This document shows, one piece after another, positions 1 through 11,345 of a stretch of 64,000 nucleotides of DNA. The stretch spans positions 545,001 to 609,000 of the forward strand of contig NW_027182893.1 in the NCBI RefSeq assembly GCF_041146395.1, written 5' to 3'. The position numbers and the translations under genes were made by a program. Below the pieces are notes generated by a model, which had not been told where the DNA came from, did no database searches, and was given only the letters and a program-made list of their open reading frames with translations. Numbering within the stretch: the stretch's first letter is position 1; the number at the start of each line of letters is the position of its first letter. The stretch comes from Eulemur rufifrons. Its lineage: Eukaryota > Chordata > Mammalia > Primates > Lemuridae.

Positions 1-1605
1 CTAACCGTAAATCTCAACCCTAAACCAAAGTGTAACCGTTAAACCTAAGAGTAATCTTTAACCCTAACCCTAATCACTAACCCTAATCCCTCACCCTAAC
101 ACTAAACTTCATCCTTAACCCTAACCATAATCCAACCCTAAATCTCATTCTCAGACTTCTTGCTTTCTTAGAGTTTAGAAAGCCTGCAATCCTCCCATGC
201 CATGCGTCAAAGGAGGCTCTACCACTGTGTCCTGCATGAAACCCACGGGCCCATACCCAGAGTATGATAGAGTGGGTTCCCCGGTACAATCCCAGCCCCC
301 TAAATTCCCCCCGCCCGCCTAATGCAGACAGGGCCCGTGCGCTAAGCATAAACAATACCTTTAACAGATAACCCTAACCCTGAACATAACACCCAACCCT
401 GTTCCTATTTCTCCCCTTAACACGTAAACCTCACCGTGTGCCTAACTTTAACCTCTTATCCTAACGTTAATGGATAACCTATTTCCTGAGAACAACCCCT
501 ATCCCATAATTCTAACCCTATCTCCTAGTCATCACTGTGACACCTAATCCCTAACCCTAATTCTAAACCGCTAACCCTAACCGTAACCCTACCTACAACC
601 CTAACACTGACAGTAACCCTTACTTCTAACACCAACGCTATGCCTAACAAAAACCCTAACCCTTGACCCTAACCCTTCACCCTAACCCCGAAGCCTTACC
701 CTAACCCTTAACCCTAATCCTAATCCTAACCATTAAACCTAACCCTAGCTCTTAAAGCTAACCCTAAACCTTACCCTCACGACTAGAACTAACCCTGACA
801 CTAACCTAACACCTAACCCTAACCAGAACCCTTAAAGCTAACCTTGAACCCTATCCCTAACCCTAGCAGTAAACTTTAACCCTAAACCTAAGCCCAACCC
901 GTAACCCTAATCCTATCCTTTTACCCTAAAACTAACCCCTATACCTAACCCCTGTACCTCACCCTAACTCTAACCCCAATCCTAATTCTAACCATACCCC
1001 TTCATAAAACACTAACTCCTAACCGCTAACCCTAACACTAACCAAAAACCCTAATCATTAATCCCTAACCCTAACGCTTAACCTTTACCCTAACCGTTAA
1101 CCCTCACCCTAAATCTTAACACTGACCCTAAACTGAACCTTTAACCCTAAGCCTAACCCTTAACCCTACAGTAAGGAAGACCCTTAATGCTAATGGGATC
1201 CCTTATCCCTAACCCTAACACTACAGCTAAAAATAACCCTAACCTTTGATCCTTAAACCTAACCCCTAACACTTACTTTAACCCCAAACCCTAACCCTAA
1301 TCCTAAGCATTAAACCTAACCCTATCTCTTAACCCTAACGCTAACCCTTACCCTAACGCCTAGATCTAACCCTAAATATAACCTAAGGCCTAATCCTAAC
1401 CTTAAGCCCTAATGGTAACTCTAACCCTCAAACCTAAACCTACCCATAACCCTTAACACTAACCCTATCCGTGAACCTTAACCCTGACCCTAAGTATTAC
1501 CCGCACGCAAGCATTTAACCCTGACCCTAACCCTAACCCTTAATGATAACCTTAACACTAAACCCTCACCCTAAGCCCAACACTTAACCCTAAACCTATC
1601 CCTTA
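1..1605 (-). repeat. Alpha array (C-rich telomere-like, ~1.87-kb HOR), first copy
   Basis: Degenerate CCCTAA-type sequence on the + strand, with single-base variants such as CACTAA, CCGTAA and CCCTGA in most repeats. It holds one A unit near its start and continues in the same order of variant motifs as the copies at 3.4-6.6 kb and 52.4-61 kb. That shared order is what identifies a higher-order repeat rather than random telomere decay. Landmarks repeated in each copy include cagtaaggaagacccttaat and cttcataaaacactaact. The copy is left at about 1605, where purer array sequence begins. No gene is seen. Confidence 0.9.
147..353 (-). repeat. Unit A (alpha subtype), copy 1
   Basis: Complex-sequence unit of about 207 bp embedded in telomere-like repeats. 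Read on the minus (G-rich) strand, the family landmarks are in order gtttatgcttag, gggccctgtctgca, atgcaggacaca, gagcctcctt, gcatgg, gaggattgcaggctttct, aaactct, aagcaagaag and tctgag. The frame across it is open for about 80-90 codons in most copies. It ends in Arg-Val runs, which are simply the telomere repeat read in one frame, so I do not call it coding. I recognise no known transposon or gene. Confidence 0.9.
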
Positions 1606-1872
1606 ACCCTAACCCTAACCTAACCCTAACCCTAACCCCTAACCCTAATCCTAACCCTAACCCCTAACCCTAACCCCTAACCCTAACCCTAAACCCTAAC
1701 CCTATCCCTAACCTAACCTTAAACCAACCCTAACCCTAACCGTAACCTTAAACCCTAACCCTAACCCTTACCCTTACCCTAACCCTTACCCTTACCCTTA
1801 CCCTAAACCTAACCCCTAACCCTAACCCTAACCCCTAACCCTAACCCTAAACACTAACCCTAACCCTAACCC

Positions 1873-2005
1873 TAACCCTTACCCTGATCCTGACCTCTGA
1901 CCCTGACCCTGACCCTAACCCTAGCCCTAGCCCTAACCCTAACCCTTACACTGATCCTGACCTCTGACCCTGACCCTGACCCTAACCCTAGCCCTAGCCC
2001 TAATC
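1873..2005 (-). repeat. ~67-bp tandem duplication of CCCTGA/CCCTAG variant block
   Basis: The string tgatcctgacctctgaccct occurs at about 1885 and again at about 1952, each time followed by the same order of CCCTGA, CCCTAA and CCCTAG repeats. The variant block is therefore duplicated in tandem with a period near 67 bp. Confidence 0.85.
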
Positions 2006-2305
2006 CTAACCCCTAACCCTAACCCTAACCCCTAACACTAAACCTAACCCCTAGCCCTAGACCTATGCCTAGCCCTAACCCCTACCCTAACCCTAACCCA
2101 ACCCTAACCCTAACCCCTAACCCTAACCCCTAACCCTATCCTACCCTACCCTACCCCTAACCCTATCCCTAACCCCTAACCCTAACCCTAACCCCTAACC
2201 CTAACCCGAACCCCAACCCTAACCCAACCCTAAACCTAACCATAACCCTAACCCCTAACCCTAACCCCTAACCCTAACCCTAACAATAACCCCTGACCCT
2301 AACCC

Positions 2306-2371
2306 TAACCCCTACCCCTACCCCTACCCCTAACCCTAACCCCTACCCCTACCCCTACCCCTACCCCTAAC
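2306..2371 (-). repeat. CCCCTA variant run
   Basis: Consecutive CCCCTA hexamers replace CCCTAA here, in two short runs separated by CCCTAACCCC. A homogeneous run of one variant fits local slippage or unequal exchange. Confidence 0.8.
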
Positions 2372-3472
2372 CCTAACCCCTAACCCTACCCCTATCCCCT
2401 AATCCTAACACTAACCCTAACCCCTAAACCTAACCCCAAACCCTAACCCTAACCCCTAACCCTAACCCATAACCTCTAACACTAACCCCTAACCCTAACC
2501 CTAACCCCTAACCCTAACCCTAACCTTGACCCCAACCCCAACCCTAACCATAACCCTAACCCCTAACCCTGACCCTGACCCTGACCCTGAGCCTAACCCC
2601 TAAACCTAACCCTAAACCTTAACCCTACCCCTACCCGTACCTCTACCCTAACCCTAACCCAACCCTAACCCTAACCCTAACCCAACCCTAACCCTAACCC
2701 TAACCCCTAACGCTAACCCTAACCCCTAACCCTAACCCTAACCCCAACACCAACCCTAAACGTAACCCCCTAACACTAACCCTAACCCTAACCCCTAACC
2801 GTAACCCTAACCCCTAACCCCTGACCCTGACCCTGACCCTAACCCTAACCCCTAACCCTAACTCTAACCCTAACTCTAACCCTGAACCCTAAACCTACCC
2901 GTACCCCTTAACACTAACCCTATCCGTGAACCTTAACCGTGACCCTAACCATTACCCGCACCCAAGCATTTAACCCTGACCCTAACCCTAATCCTTAATG
3001 CTAACCCTAACACTAAACCCTAACCCTAAGCCCAACACTTATCCCTAATCCTATCCCTTAACCCTAACCCTAACCCTAATGCTACCACCTAAACACAACC
3101 CTAACCGTGACCAGTAAACCTAACCCTAACCTCTAACACAAACCATAGCACATAACTCTAACCCTAAAACTAACCCTAACCCTAACCCTAACCCTAACTC
3201 TTAACCTTAACCCTAAGCGTTAACTCTCACGCTAACCTTTAATCCTAACCCTAATCCTAATCTTCAACCCTAAACCTAACACTTAACCCTAACCCTGTAC
3301 CAAACCCTAACCCCGCATCTTAACCCTAACCGTAAACCTCAACCCTAAAGCAAAGTGTAACCGTCAAACCTAAGAGTAACCTTTAACCCTAACCCTAATC
3401 CCTAACCCTAAGCCCTCACCCTAACACTAAACTTCATCCTTAACCCTAACCAGAATCCTACCCCTAAATCTA

Positions 3473-3679
3473 ATTCTCAGACTTCTTGCTTTCTTAGAGT
3501 TTAGAAAGCCTGCAATCCTCCCATGCCATGCGTCAAAGGAGGCTCTACCACTGTGTCCTGAATGAAACCCACGGGCCCATACCCAGAGTATGATAGAGTG
3601 GGTTCCCGGGTACAATCCGAGCCCCCTAAACTCACTCCGTCCGCCTAATGCAGACAGGGCCCGTGCGCTAAGCATAAAC
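3473..3679 (-). repeat. Unit A (alpha), copy 2
   Basis: 207 bp, nearly identical to the copy at 147, with about ten visible differences such as a tgaatgaa variant at the atgcagga landmark. It is open in the same frame and not judged coding. Confidence 0.9.
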
Positions 3680-5040
3680 AATACCTTTAACAGATAACCC
3701 TAACCCTGAACATAACAACCAAACCCTGTTCCTCTTTCTCCCCTTAACACGTAAACCTCACCGTGTGCCTAACTTTAACCTCTTATCCTAACGTTAATGC
3801 ATAACCCATTTCCTGAGAACAACCCCTATCCCATAATTCTAACCCTATCTCCTAGTCATCACTGTGACACCTAATCCCTAACCCTAATTCTAAACCGCTA
3901 ACCCTAACCGTAACCCTACCTACAACCCTAACACTGACAGTAACCCTTACTTCTAACCCCAACGCTATGCCTAACAAAAACCCTAACCCTTCACCCTAAC
4001 CCTTCACCCTAACCCCTAAGCCTTACCCTAACCCTTAACCCTAATCCTAATCCTAACCATTAAACCTAACCCTAGCTCTTAAAGCTAACCCTAAACCTTA
4101 CCCTCAGGACTAGACCTAACCCTGACACTAACCTAACACCTAACACTAACCAGAACCCCTAAAGCTAACCCTGAACCCTATCCCTAACCCTAGCAGTAAA
4201 CTTTAACCCTAAACCTAAGCCCAACCCGTAACCCTAATCCTATCCTTTTACCCTAAAACTAACCCCTAAACCTAAACCCTACACCTTACCCTAACTCTAA
4301 CCCCAATCCTAATTCTAACCATACCCCTTCATAAAACACTAACTCCTAACCGCTAACCCTAACACTAACCAAAAACCCTAATCACTAATCCCTAACCCTA
4401 ACGCTTAACCTTTACCCTAACCGTTAACCCTCACCCTAAATCTTAACACTGACCCTAACCTTAACCTTTAACTCTAAGCCTAACCCTTAACCCTACAGTA
4501 AGGAAGACCCTTAATGCTAATGGGATCCCTTATCGCTAACCCTAACACTACAGCTATAAATAACCCTAACCTTTGATCCTTAAACCTAACCCCTAACACT
4601 TACTTTAACCCCAAACCCTAACCCTAATCCTAAGCATTAAACCTAACCCTATCTCTTAACCCTAACGCTAGCCCTTACCCTAACGCCTAGATGTAACCCT
4701 AAATCTAACCTACCGCCTAATCCTAACCTTAAGCCCTAATGCTAACTCTAACCCTGAACCCTAAACCTACCCATAACCCTTAACACTAACCCTATCCGTG
4801 AACCTTAACCCTGACCCTAACCATTACCCGCACGCAAGCATTTAAACCTGACCCTAACCCTAATCCTTAATGCTAACCCTAACACTAAACCCTAACCCTA
4901 AGCCCAACACTTATCCCTAATCCTATCCCTTAACCCTAACCCTAACCCTAATGCTACCCCCTAAACGTAACCCTAACCGTGACCAGTAAACCTAACCCTA
5001 ACCTCTAACACAAACCATAGCACATAACTCTAACCCTAAA

Positions 5041-5071
<31 letters not shown>

Positions 5072-5345
5072 TCTTAACCTTAACCCTAAGCGTTAACTCT
5101 CACGCTAACCTTTAATCGTAACCCTAATCCTAATCTTCAACCCTAATCCTAACACTTAACCCTAACCCTGTACCAAACCCTAACCCCTCATCTTAACCCT
5201 AACCGTAAACCTCAACCCTGAACCAAAGTGTAACCGTTAAACCTAAGAGTAACCTTTAACCCTAACCCTAATCCCTAACCCTAAGCCCTCACCCTAACAC
5301 TAAACTTCATCCTTAACCCTAACCAGAATCCTACCCCTAAATCTA

Positions 5346-5552
5346 ATTCTCAGACTTCTTGCTTTCTTAGAGTTTAGAAAGCCTGCAATCCTCCCATGCC
5401 ATGCGTGAAAGGAGGCTCTACCACTGTGTCCTGCATGAAACCCACGGGCCCATACCCAGAGTATGATAGAGTGGGTTCCCGGGTACAATCCCAGCCCCCT
5501 AAACTCCCCCCGCCCGCCTAATGCAGACAGAGCCCGTGCGCTAAGCATAAAC
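5346..5552 (-). repeat. Unit A (alpha), copy 3
   Basis: 207 bp with all alpha landmarks. It differs from copies 1 and 2 by a few substitutions, including cagagcccg in place of cagggcccg. Confidence 0.9.
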
Positions 5553-6665
5553 AATACCTTTAACAGATAACCCTAACCCTGAACTTAACAACCAAACCCT
5601 GTTCCTCTTTCTCCCCTTAACACGTAAACCTCACCGTGTGCCTAACTTTAACCTCTTATCCTAACGTTAATGCATAACCCATTTCCTGAGAACAACCCCT
5701 ATCCCATAATTCTAACCCTATCTCCTAGTCATCACTGTGACACCTAATCCCTAACCCTAATTCTAAACCGCTAACCCTAACCGTAACCCTACCTACAACC
5801 CTAACACTGACAGTAACCCTTACTTCTAACCCCAACGCTATGCCTAACAAAAACCCTAACCCTTGACCCTAACCCTTGACCCTAACCCCGAAGCCTTACC
5901 CTAACCCTTAACCCTAATCCTAATCCTAACCATTAAACCTAACCCTAGCTCTTAAAGCTAACCCTAAACCTTACCCTCACGACTAGACCTAACCCTGACA
6001 CTAACTTAACACCTAACCCTAACCAGAACCCCTAAAGCTAACCCTGAACCCTATCCCTAACCCTAGCAGTGAACTTTAACCCTAAACCTAAGCCCAACCC
6101 GTAACCCTAATCCTATCCTTTTACCCTAAAACTAACCCCTAAACCTAACCCCTATACCTCACCCTAACTCTAACCCCAGTCCTAATTCTAACCATACCCC
6201 TTCATAAAACACTAACTCCTAACCGCTAACCCTAACACTAACCAAAAACCCTAATCACTAATCCCTAACCCTAACGCTTAACCTTTACCCTAACCGTTAA
6301 CCCTCACCCTAAATCTTAACACTGACCCTAACCTTAACCTTTAACTCTAAGCCTAACCCTTAACCCTACAGTAAGGAAGACCCTTAATGCTAATGGGATC
6401 CCTTATCCCTAACCCTAACACTACAGCTAAAAATAACCCTAACCTTTGATCCTTAAACCTAACCCCTAACACTTACTTTAACCCCAAACCCTAACCCTAA
6501 TCTAAGCATTAAACCTAACCCTATCTCTTAACCCTAACGCTAACCCTTACCCTAACGCCTAGATCTAACCCTAAATCTGACCTACCGCCTAATCCTAACC
6601 TTAAGCCCTAATGCTAACTCTAACCCTGAACCCTAAACCTACCCGTAACCCTTAACACTAACCCT

Positions 6666-7268
6666 ATCCCTAACCCCCTTACCCTAACTCTGTTAACCCT
6701 AACCCTCAACCCTGACCCTAACCTTAAACCTTAATCCTAACCATGCGTGAGATGAGCCTCTGCCTTTGTCCTGCGTGACAGTTCAAGCCCAACACCCAGG
6801 GTACGATGAAGTGGGGACACAGCCTTGCTCCACACCCACAGTGCCTCGTACGTTAGACAGGGCCCGTGCCCTAACACACACCGTTAAACGTAAGCCCTAA
6901 CCCTATCACTAAACCAAACCCTTCGTAAGCCCTGAATCGAACTCTTAACAGTAACCCTAATCCCTGACCCTTACTCTTGCCTCTCACCCTAAACCTAAAC
7001 CAAACCACTAAACATAATCCTAATCTCTAACCCTAACAGTAATCCTAACCCTAATTCTAACCTAAAACTCTAACCCCTAAATCTAATCCTAGTCCCTAAC
7101 ACCTAACCTTACCCTAAACCGAATTCCAATTCTCAGACTTTTTCAATTCAAAAACTTAAAAAAGCCTAGAATCCACCAATGCCGTGTCTGAGATGAGCGT
7201 CCGCCCCTATGTCCTGCATGACAGGCAGGCGCCAATGCCCAGGGTACTATGGAGTGGAGTCCTGGGGT
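6666..7268 (-). repeat. Satellite-flanking segment with two C units (left arm of palindrome)
   Basis: Degenerate CCCTAA sequence carrying two complex units, C1 and C2, unlike the alpha array on its left. The whole segment reappears inverted at 26458-27075. The pairing coordinates sum to about 33,726 at both C units, so there is almost no net indel between the arms here. Left homology ends near 6655 where the alpha array starts. Right homology ends near 27075 where a different HOR starts. Confidence 0.88.
6741..6890 (-). repeat. Unit C1 (diverged relative of unit A)
   Basis: About 150 bp. It shares with unit A the motifs catgcgtga, gagcctctgcc, gtcctgc, a gtacgat-like motif and the closing gacagggcccgtgccctaa, but lacks the attctcagacttcttgc start. 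Its partner is at 26836-26985. Confidence 0.8.
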
Positions 7269-7270
7269 CT
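7121..7270 (-). repeat. Unit C2, abutting the satellite
   Basis: Begins gaattccaattctcagactt, like the start of units A and B. It then has an A-rich stretch, aagcctagaatcc, a catgccatgcgtga-like motif and gtcctgcatgaca, and runs directly into the first satellite monomer at gtaggcttgctaaac. There is no telomere repeat between unit and satellite. Its inverted partner is at 26458-26605. Confidence 0.82.
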
Positions 7271-8671
7271 GTAGGCTTGCTAAACTCCAGTTTGGAAGAA
7301 TTGCTATAGTCATATATAGGGATGCTTACATTTAGTTATAGAAAGCAACTATTGGTGTGTGATTTGTAGGCTTGCCTTACTCTAGTTTGGATGAAGAAGC
7401 TGAATCATATATAGGAATATTAGCTTTGAGTTAGAGGAAGCATCTATGGGGGGTGTTTTTTTGGCTTGTTAAACTCTGGTTTGGAAGAAGTTCGAGAGTC
7501 TTATATAGGAACGATATCATTCATTCAGAGAAAGCAATTATAGGGAGTTGGTTTGTAGGCTTGCTAAGCTCTAGTTTGGAGGAAGGCGAGAGTCATATAT
7601 AGAACGCTTACGTTCACATAAAGCGTCTACGGGGGGACGGATTCTAGGCTTCCTAAACTCTAGCTTGGAAAAAGAGGACAGTTATGTATAGGAACTCTCG
7701 GCGGGGGATTTGTAGCATTGCTAAAATCTTAGATTGGAAAAGTTGCGAGAGTCATACATAGGAATGTTAACATTCACTCAATGAAAGCAACTATAAGGGG
7801 TGCTTTCCAGGCTGGCTACACTCTAATTTGGAAAAAGTGCGACAGTCATATATAGGAAGGCTTATATTCACTCAGACAAAGCAATTATGTGTAGGTGTAT
7901 AGTAGGCATGCTAACTCTAGTTTGGAAAATTTCGAGAGCCATGTATAAGAAAGCTTACAGTAACTTAGAGAAAGCAACGAACAGGGGTGGAGTGTAGACT
8001 TGCTAAACTCTAGTTTGGAGGAAGTGCCATAGTCATATATAGGAACGCTTAAATTCATTCAGAGAAAACAGCTGTCGGGGATTTGTTTGTAGACTTATTC
8101 AACTCTAGTTTGGAAGAAGTGCGAGAGACATATATAGGAATGTTTACATTGACTCAAAGAAAGCAACTATGGGGGAGTGTTATTTTGGCATGCCAGATGC
8201 TAGTTAGGAAGAAGTACAAGACTCATATATAGGAACGCTTACATTCACACAGCGAGAGCAACTACGGAGTAGTGTCAGGTAGACATGTTAAAGTCTAGCT
8301 TGGGAGAAGTTCCAGAGTCCTATATAGGAAAGGTAACAGCCACTTTGAAAAAGCAAGTCTTGGCGGGTGGTTTGTAGGCCTGCAAAACCTTGTTTTGGTT
8401 GAAGTGTGAGAATCATATATGAGAACGCTTACATTCACTCAGAGAAAGCAACGATGGGGTTGTTTGTAGGCTTACTAAACTGCAGTTTGGAAGAAGCACG
8501 AGAATCACATATAGGAGCACATACATTTTGACGCACTGAAAGTAACTATGGGGTGGTGTTTTATAGGCATGCTAAACTCTAGTTTGGATGAAGTTTGAGA
8601 ATCACATATAAGAAAGCTTAGAGTCACTTAGAGAAAGCAAATCTCTGGGTGTGGAATGTAGGCCTGCTAAA
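7269..8671 (+). repeat. Diverged outer satellite monomers
   Basis: About fifteen monomers next to unit C2. They are more diverged from each other than those further in, and the U1-U2-U3 alternation is hard to follow. Divergence at the array edge with homogeneity inside is the usual pattern for satellites maintained by unequal exchange. The mirror segment is about 25055-26457. Confidence 0.8.
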
Positions 8672-11345
8672 CTCTATTTTGGTTTAAGAGTGAGAGTCAT
8701 ATATGGGAAGGCTTACATTCCCTCAGAGAAAGCAACGACGGCGTGGTGGTTTGTAGGCATACTAAACTCTAGTTTGGAAGAAGTAGGAGAATGATATATG
8801 GGAACGCTTACATTCGCGTAGAGAAAGCAATTATGGGGTGGCGTTTTTGTAGCCATGCTAATCTCTAGTTTGGAAGAAGTTAAGGAGTAATATATAGGAA
8901 AGGGTACAGTCATAGAAACCAACTCTCGGAGGATGTTTTGTACACCTGCAAAACTCCAGTTTGGAAGAAGGGGGAGAGTCATATTGGGGACCGCGTGCAT
9001 TCACTCAGAGAAATCAACGATGGGATTGTGATTTGTAGGCATAGTCAACTCTAGTTTGGAAGAAGTACGAGAATCGTATATAGGAAAGCTTACCTTCACG
9101 CAGAGAAAGCAACTATGGAGTGATGTTTGTATGCCTACTAAAATATAGTTTGGAGGAAGTTCGAGAGCCATATCTGGGAAGCTTACAGTCACTTAGAGAA
9201 AGCAACTCTCGGGGGTGTTTCGTAGGCCTGCTAAACTCTATTTTCAATGAAGTGTTAGAATAATATATGGGAACTCAGTGAAAGCAACGTTGTGGTTGTG
9301 GTTCCTAGGCATAATAACCTGTAATTTGGAAGAAGCAAGAGAATCACATGTAGAACCGCTTACATTCCGGCACCGAATGCAACTATGGGGTGGTGTTTTG
9401 TAGGGTGCAAAACTCTAGTTTGGACGAAGTTTGAGAGTCATATATAGGAAAGTTTAAAGTCACGTAGAGAAAGCAACTCTCTGGGTGTGGAATGTAGAGT
9501 TATTTTGGTTGAAATAGTTATTTTGGTTGAAGTGTGAGAGTCATATATGGGAACGCTTACATTCACTCAGAGAAAACAACGTTTGGGTGGTGGTTTGTAG
9601 GGCATACTAAACTGTAGTTTGGAAGAAGTACGAGAGTCCTATATAGGAACACTTACATTCACACAGAGAAAGCACTTATGGCATCAGGTTTTGTAGGCAT
9701 GCTAAACTGCAGTTTGGAAGAAGTTGGAGAACCTTATACAGGAAAGATTACCGTCACCTAGGGAAAGCAACTCTCGGGAGATTTTTTTTGTACACATGCT
9801 AAACTCTAATTTGGATGAAGTGTGAGAGTCAAACATGGGACCGCTTACATTCCTTCAGAGAAACAACACTGGGGTGGTTTTTGTAGGCATACTAAATAGT
9901 TTGGAAGAAGTACGAGAATGATATTTGGGAAGGCTTACATTCACACAGAGAAAGCAACTACGGGGTGGTGTTTTGTAAGCATGCTATAGTTTGGAAGAAG
10001 TTCTAAACCTGAACAGTCACTTAGAGAAAGCAACTCTTGGTGGGTGATTTTTAGGTCTGCTAAATTGTATTTTGAAAGAAGTACCAGAGTCATATATACT
10101 AATGCTTACATTCATGCAAAGAAAAAACCATGGGGTGATGTTTTGTGGGCATGTTAACCTGTAGTTTGGAAGAAGTTGGAGAGTCTTATTTAGGAAAGCT
10201 TACAGTCACCTAGAGAAAGTAACTCTCGGGAGAGCCTTTCTAGGCCTGCTAAACTCTACTTTGCATCAATTGTGAGAGTCAAACATGGGAATGCTTTCAT
10301 TCATTCAGAGAATGCAACGTTTGGGTGGTGGTTTGTAGGCATTCTAAACTGTATTTTGGAGGAAGTACGAGAGTCATGTATATGAACGCTTACATTCAGG
10401 CAGAGAAAGCAACTCTGGGGTCGTATTTTGTTGGCATGCTAAACTGTGGTTTGGAAGAAGTTCGAGAGTCTTATATAGGAAAGATTACAGTGACACAGAG
10501 AAAACAACTCTTGGAAGTTTATTGGTAGGCCTGCTAAACTCTAACTTGGATGAAATGTGAGAACACTTGCATTCATTCACTCAGAGAAAGAAACATGGTG
10601 ATGGTTTGAAGGCATAATAACTGTAGTTGGGAAGAAGTAGGAGGGTCATATATATGAACCGTTACATTCACGCAGAGAACGCAACTGTGGGGTGACGATG
10701 TATGCATGTTAATCTGTAGTTTGGAGGAAGTGCGAGAGTCATATCTGGGGAAAATTACAGTCACTTAGGGAAAGGAACCATCCTGGGTTGGTTTGTAGAT
10801 CTGCTAAATTCTATTTTGGAAACAGAGTGTGAGTCATATATGGGAACGCTTATGTTCACTCATAGAAAGCAACCACTGCGTGGTGTTTTGTTGGCATGGT
10901 GTAGTTTGAAAGAAGTTGGAGATTCTTATATAGGAAAGTTTACACTCACCTAGAGAAAGCAACTCACGGGGTGTTGTTTGTAGGCCTGCTGAACTCTAAT
11001 TTAGATGAAGTGAGAGAGGCATATATATGAACGCTTATATTGATGCAGAGAAAGCAACTATGGGGTGGTGTTTTGTAGGCATGCTAAAATATAGTTTGGA
11101 AGAAGTTCGAAAACAGACAGTCACTTAGAGAAAGCCACTCTCGGCGGTTGATTTTTCGGTGTGCTAAATTGTATTTTGAAAGAAGTACCAGAGTCATATA
11201 TACAAACGCTTACATTCATGCAGAGAAAGCAACTCTGGGGTGGTGTTTTCTAGGCATGCTAAACTCTAGTTTGGACGAAGTTTGAGAATCACATATAAGA
11301 AAGCTTAGAGTCGCTTAAAGCAAATATCTGGGTGTGGAATGTAGG
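8672..11345 (+). repeat. Diverged satellite HOR copy 0
   Basis: It starts with the gtgtggaatgtaggc marker that opens each later HOR and can be followed, with indels, through the same monomer order. It is about 2.67 kb and clearly diverged from copies 1-3. The outer part (to ~10,390) is mirrored in the right arm. The stretch from ~10,390 to ~11,210, about nine monomers, has no counterpart there. Confidence 0.7.
9497..9532 (+). repeat. Short tandem microduplication inside a satellite monomer
   Basis: The string agttattttggttgaa is duplicated in tandem with a few differing bases. The same duplication occurs inverted at 24212-24250 in the other arm and nowhere else that I see, so it is a private marker of the two arms. 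Confidence 0.85.

Larger units (their letters stand above)
1606..2890 (-). repeat. Purer CCCTAA array with variant-repeat blocks
   Basis: About 1.3 kb much closer to canonical CCCTAA/CCCCTAA than the surroundings, with no complex unit inside. It holds runs of variants: CCCTGA and CCCTAG blocks around 1875-2010 and CCCCTA runs around 2306-2370. The flanking alpha sequence is partly duplicated: the stretch around 1453 (cactaaccctatccgtgaac) recurs around 2910. The array therefore sits inside a ~1.45-kb insertion or duplication, and accounts for the 3.33-kb rather than 1.87-kb spacing between the first two A units. Confidence 0.9.
2891..6665 (-). repeat. Alpha array (C-rich), two full ~1.87-kb HOR copies
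   Basis: Same orientation and motif order as the first copy. A units begin at 3473 and 5346, a period of 1873 bp. The copies differ by scattered substitutions and short indels only, which suggests recent amplification or ongoing homogenisation. At about 6660 the array leaves the alpha order (cccttaacactaaccctatc) and enters the sequence that flanks the C units. No gene is seen. Confidence 0.9.

Noticed and set aside
147..353. Unit A as a tRNA, snRNA or SINE
   Set aside because: I see no A/B-box pair, no cloverleaf, no poly-A tail and no target-site duplications. The units stay at fixed positions in HORs rather than at dispersed insertion sites.
83..355. Open frames of ~80-100 codons across most A units, with similar predicted protein in each
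   Set aside because: Their ends are Arg-Val or Leu-Gly runs from the telomere repeat itself. The middle is the conserved DNA unit, and the frame is disrupted or shortened in several copies. No domain, and no sign that changes favour synonymous sites by eye.
1606..2890. A true chromosome end (functional telomere)
   Set aside because: The repeats are still interrupted by variants every few units and are flanked on both sides by HOR sequence, so this is an internal array.
8680..8720. catatata motifs in every monomer as TATA boxes
   Set aside because: They recur every ~93 bp as part of the satellite consensus, and nothing else supports promoter activity.
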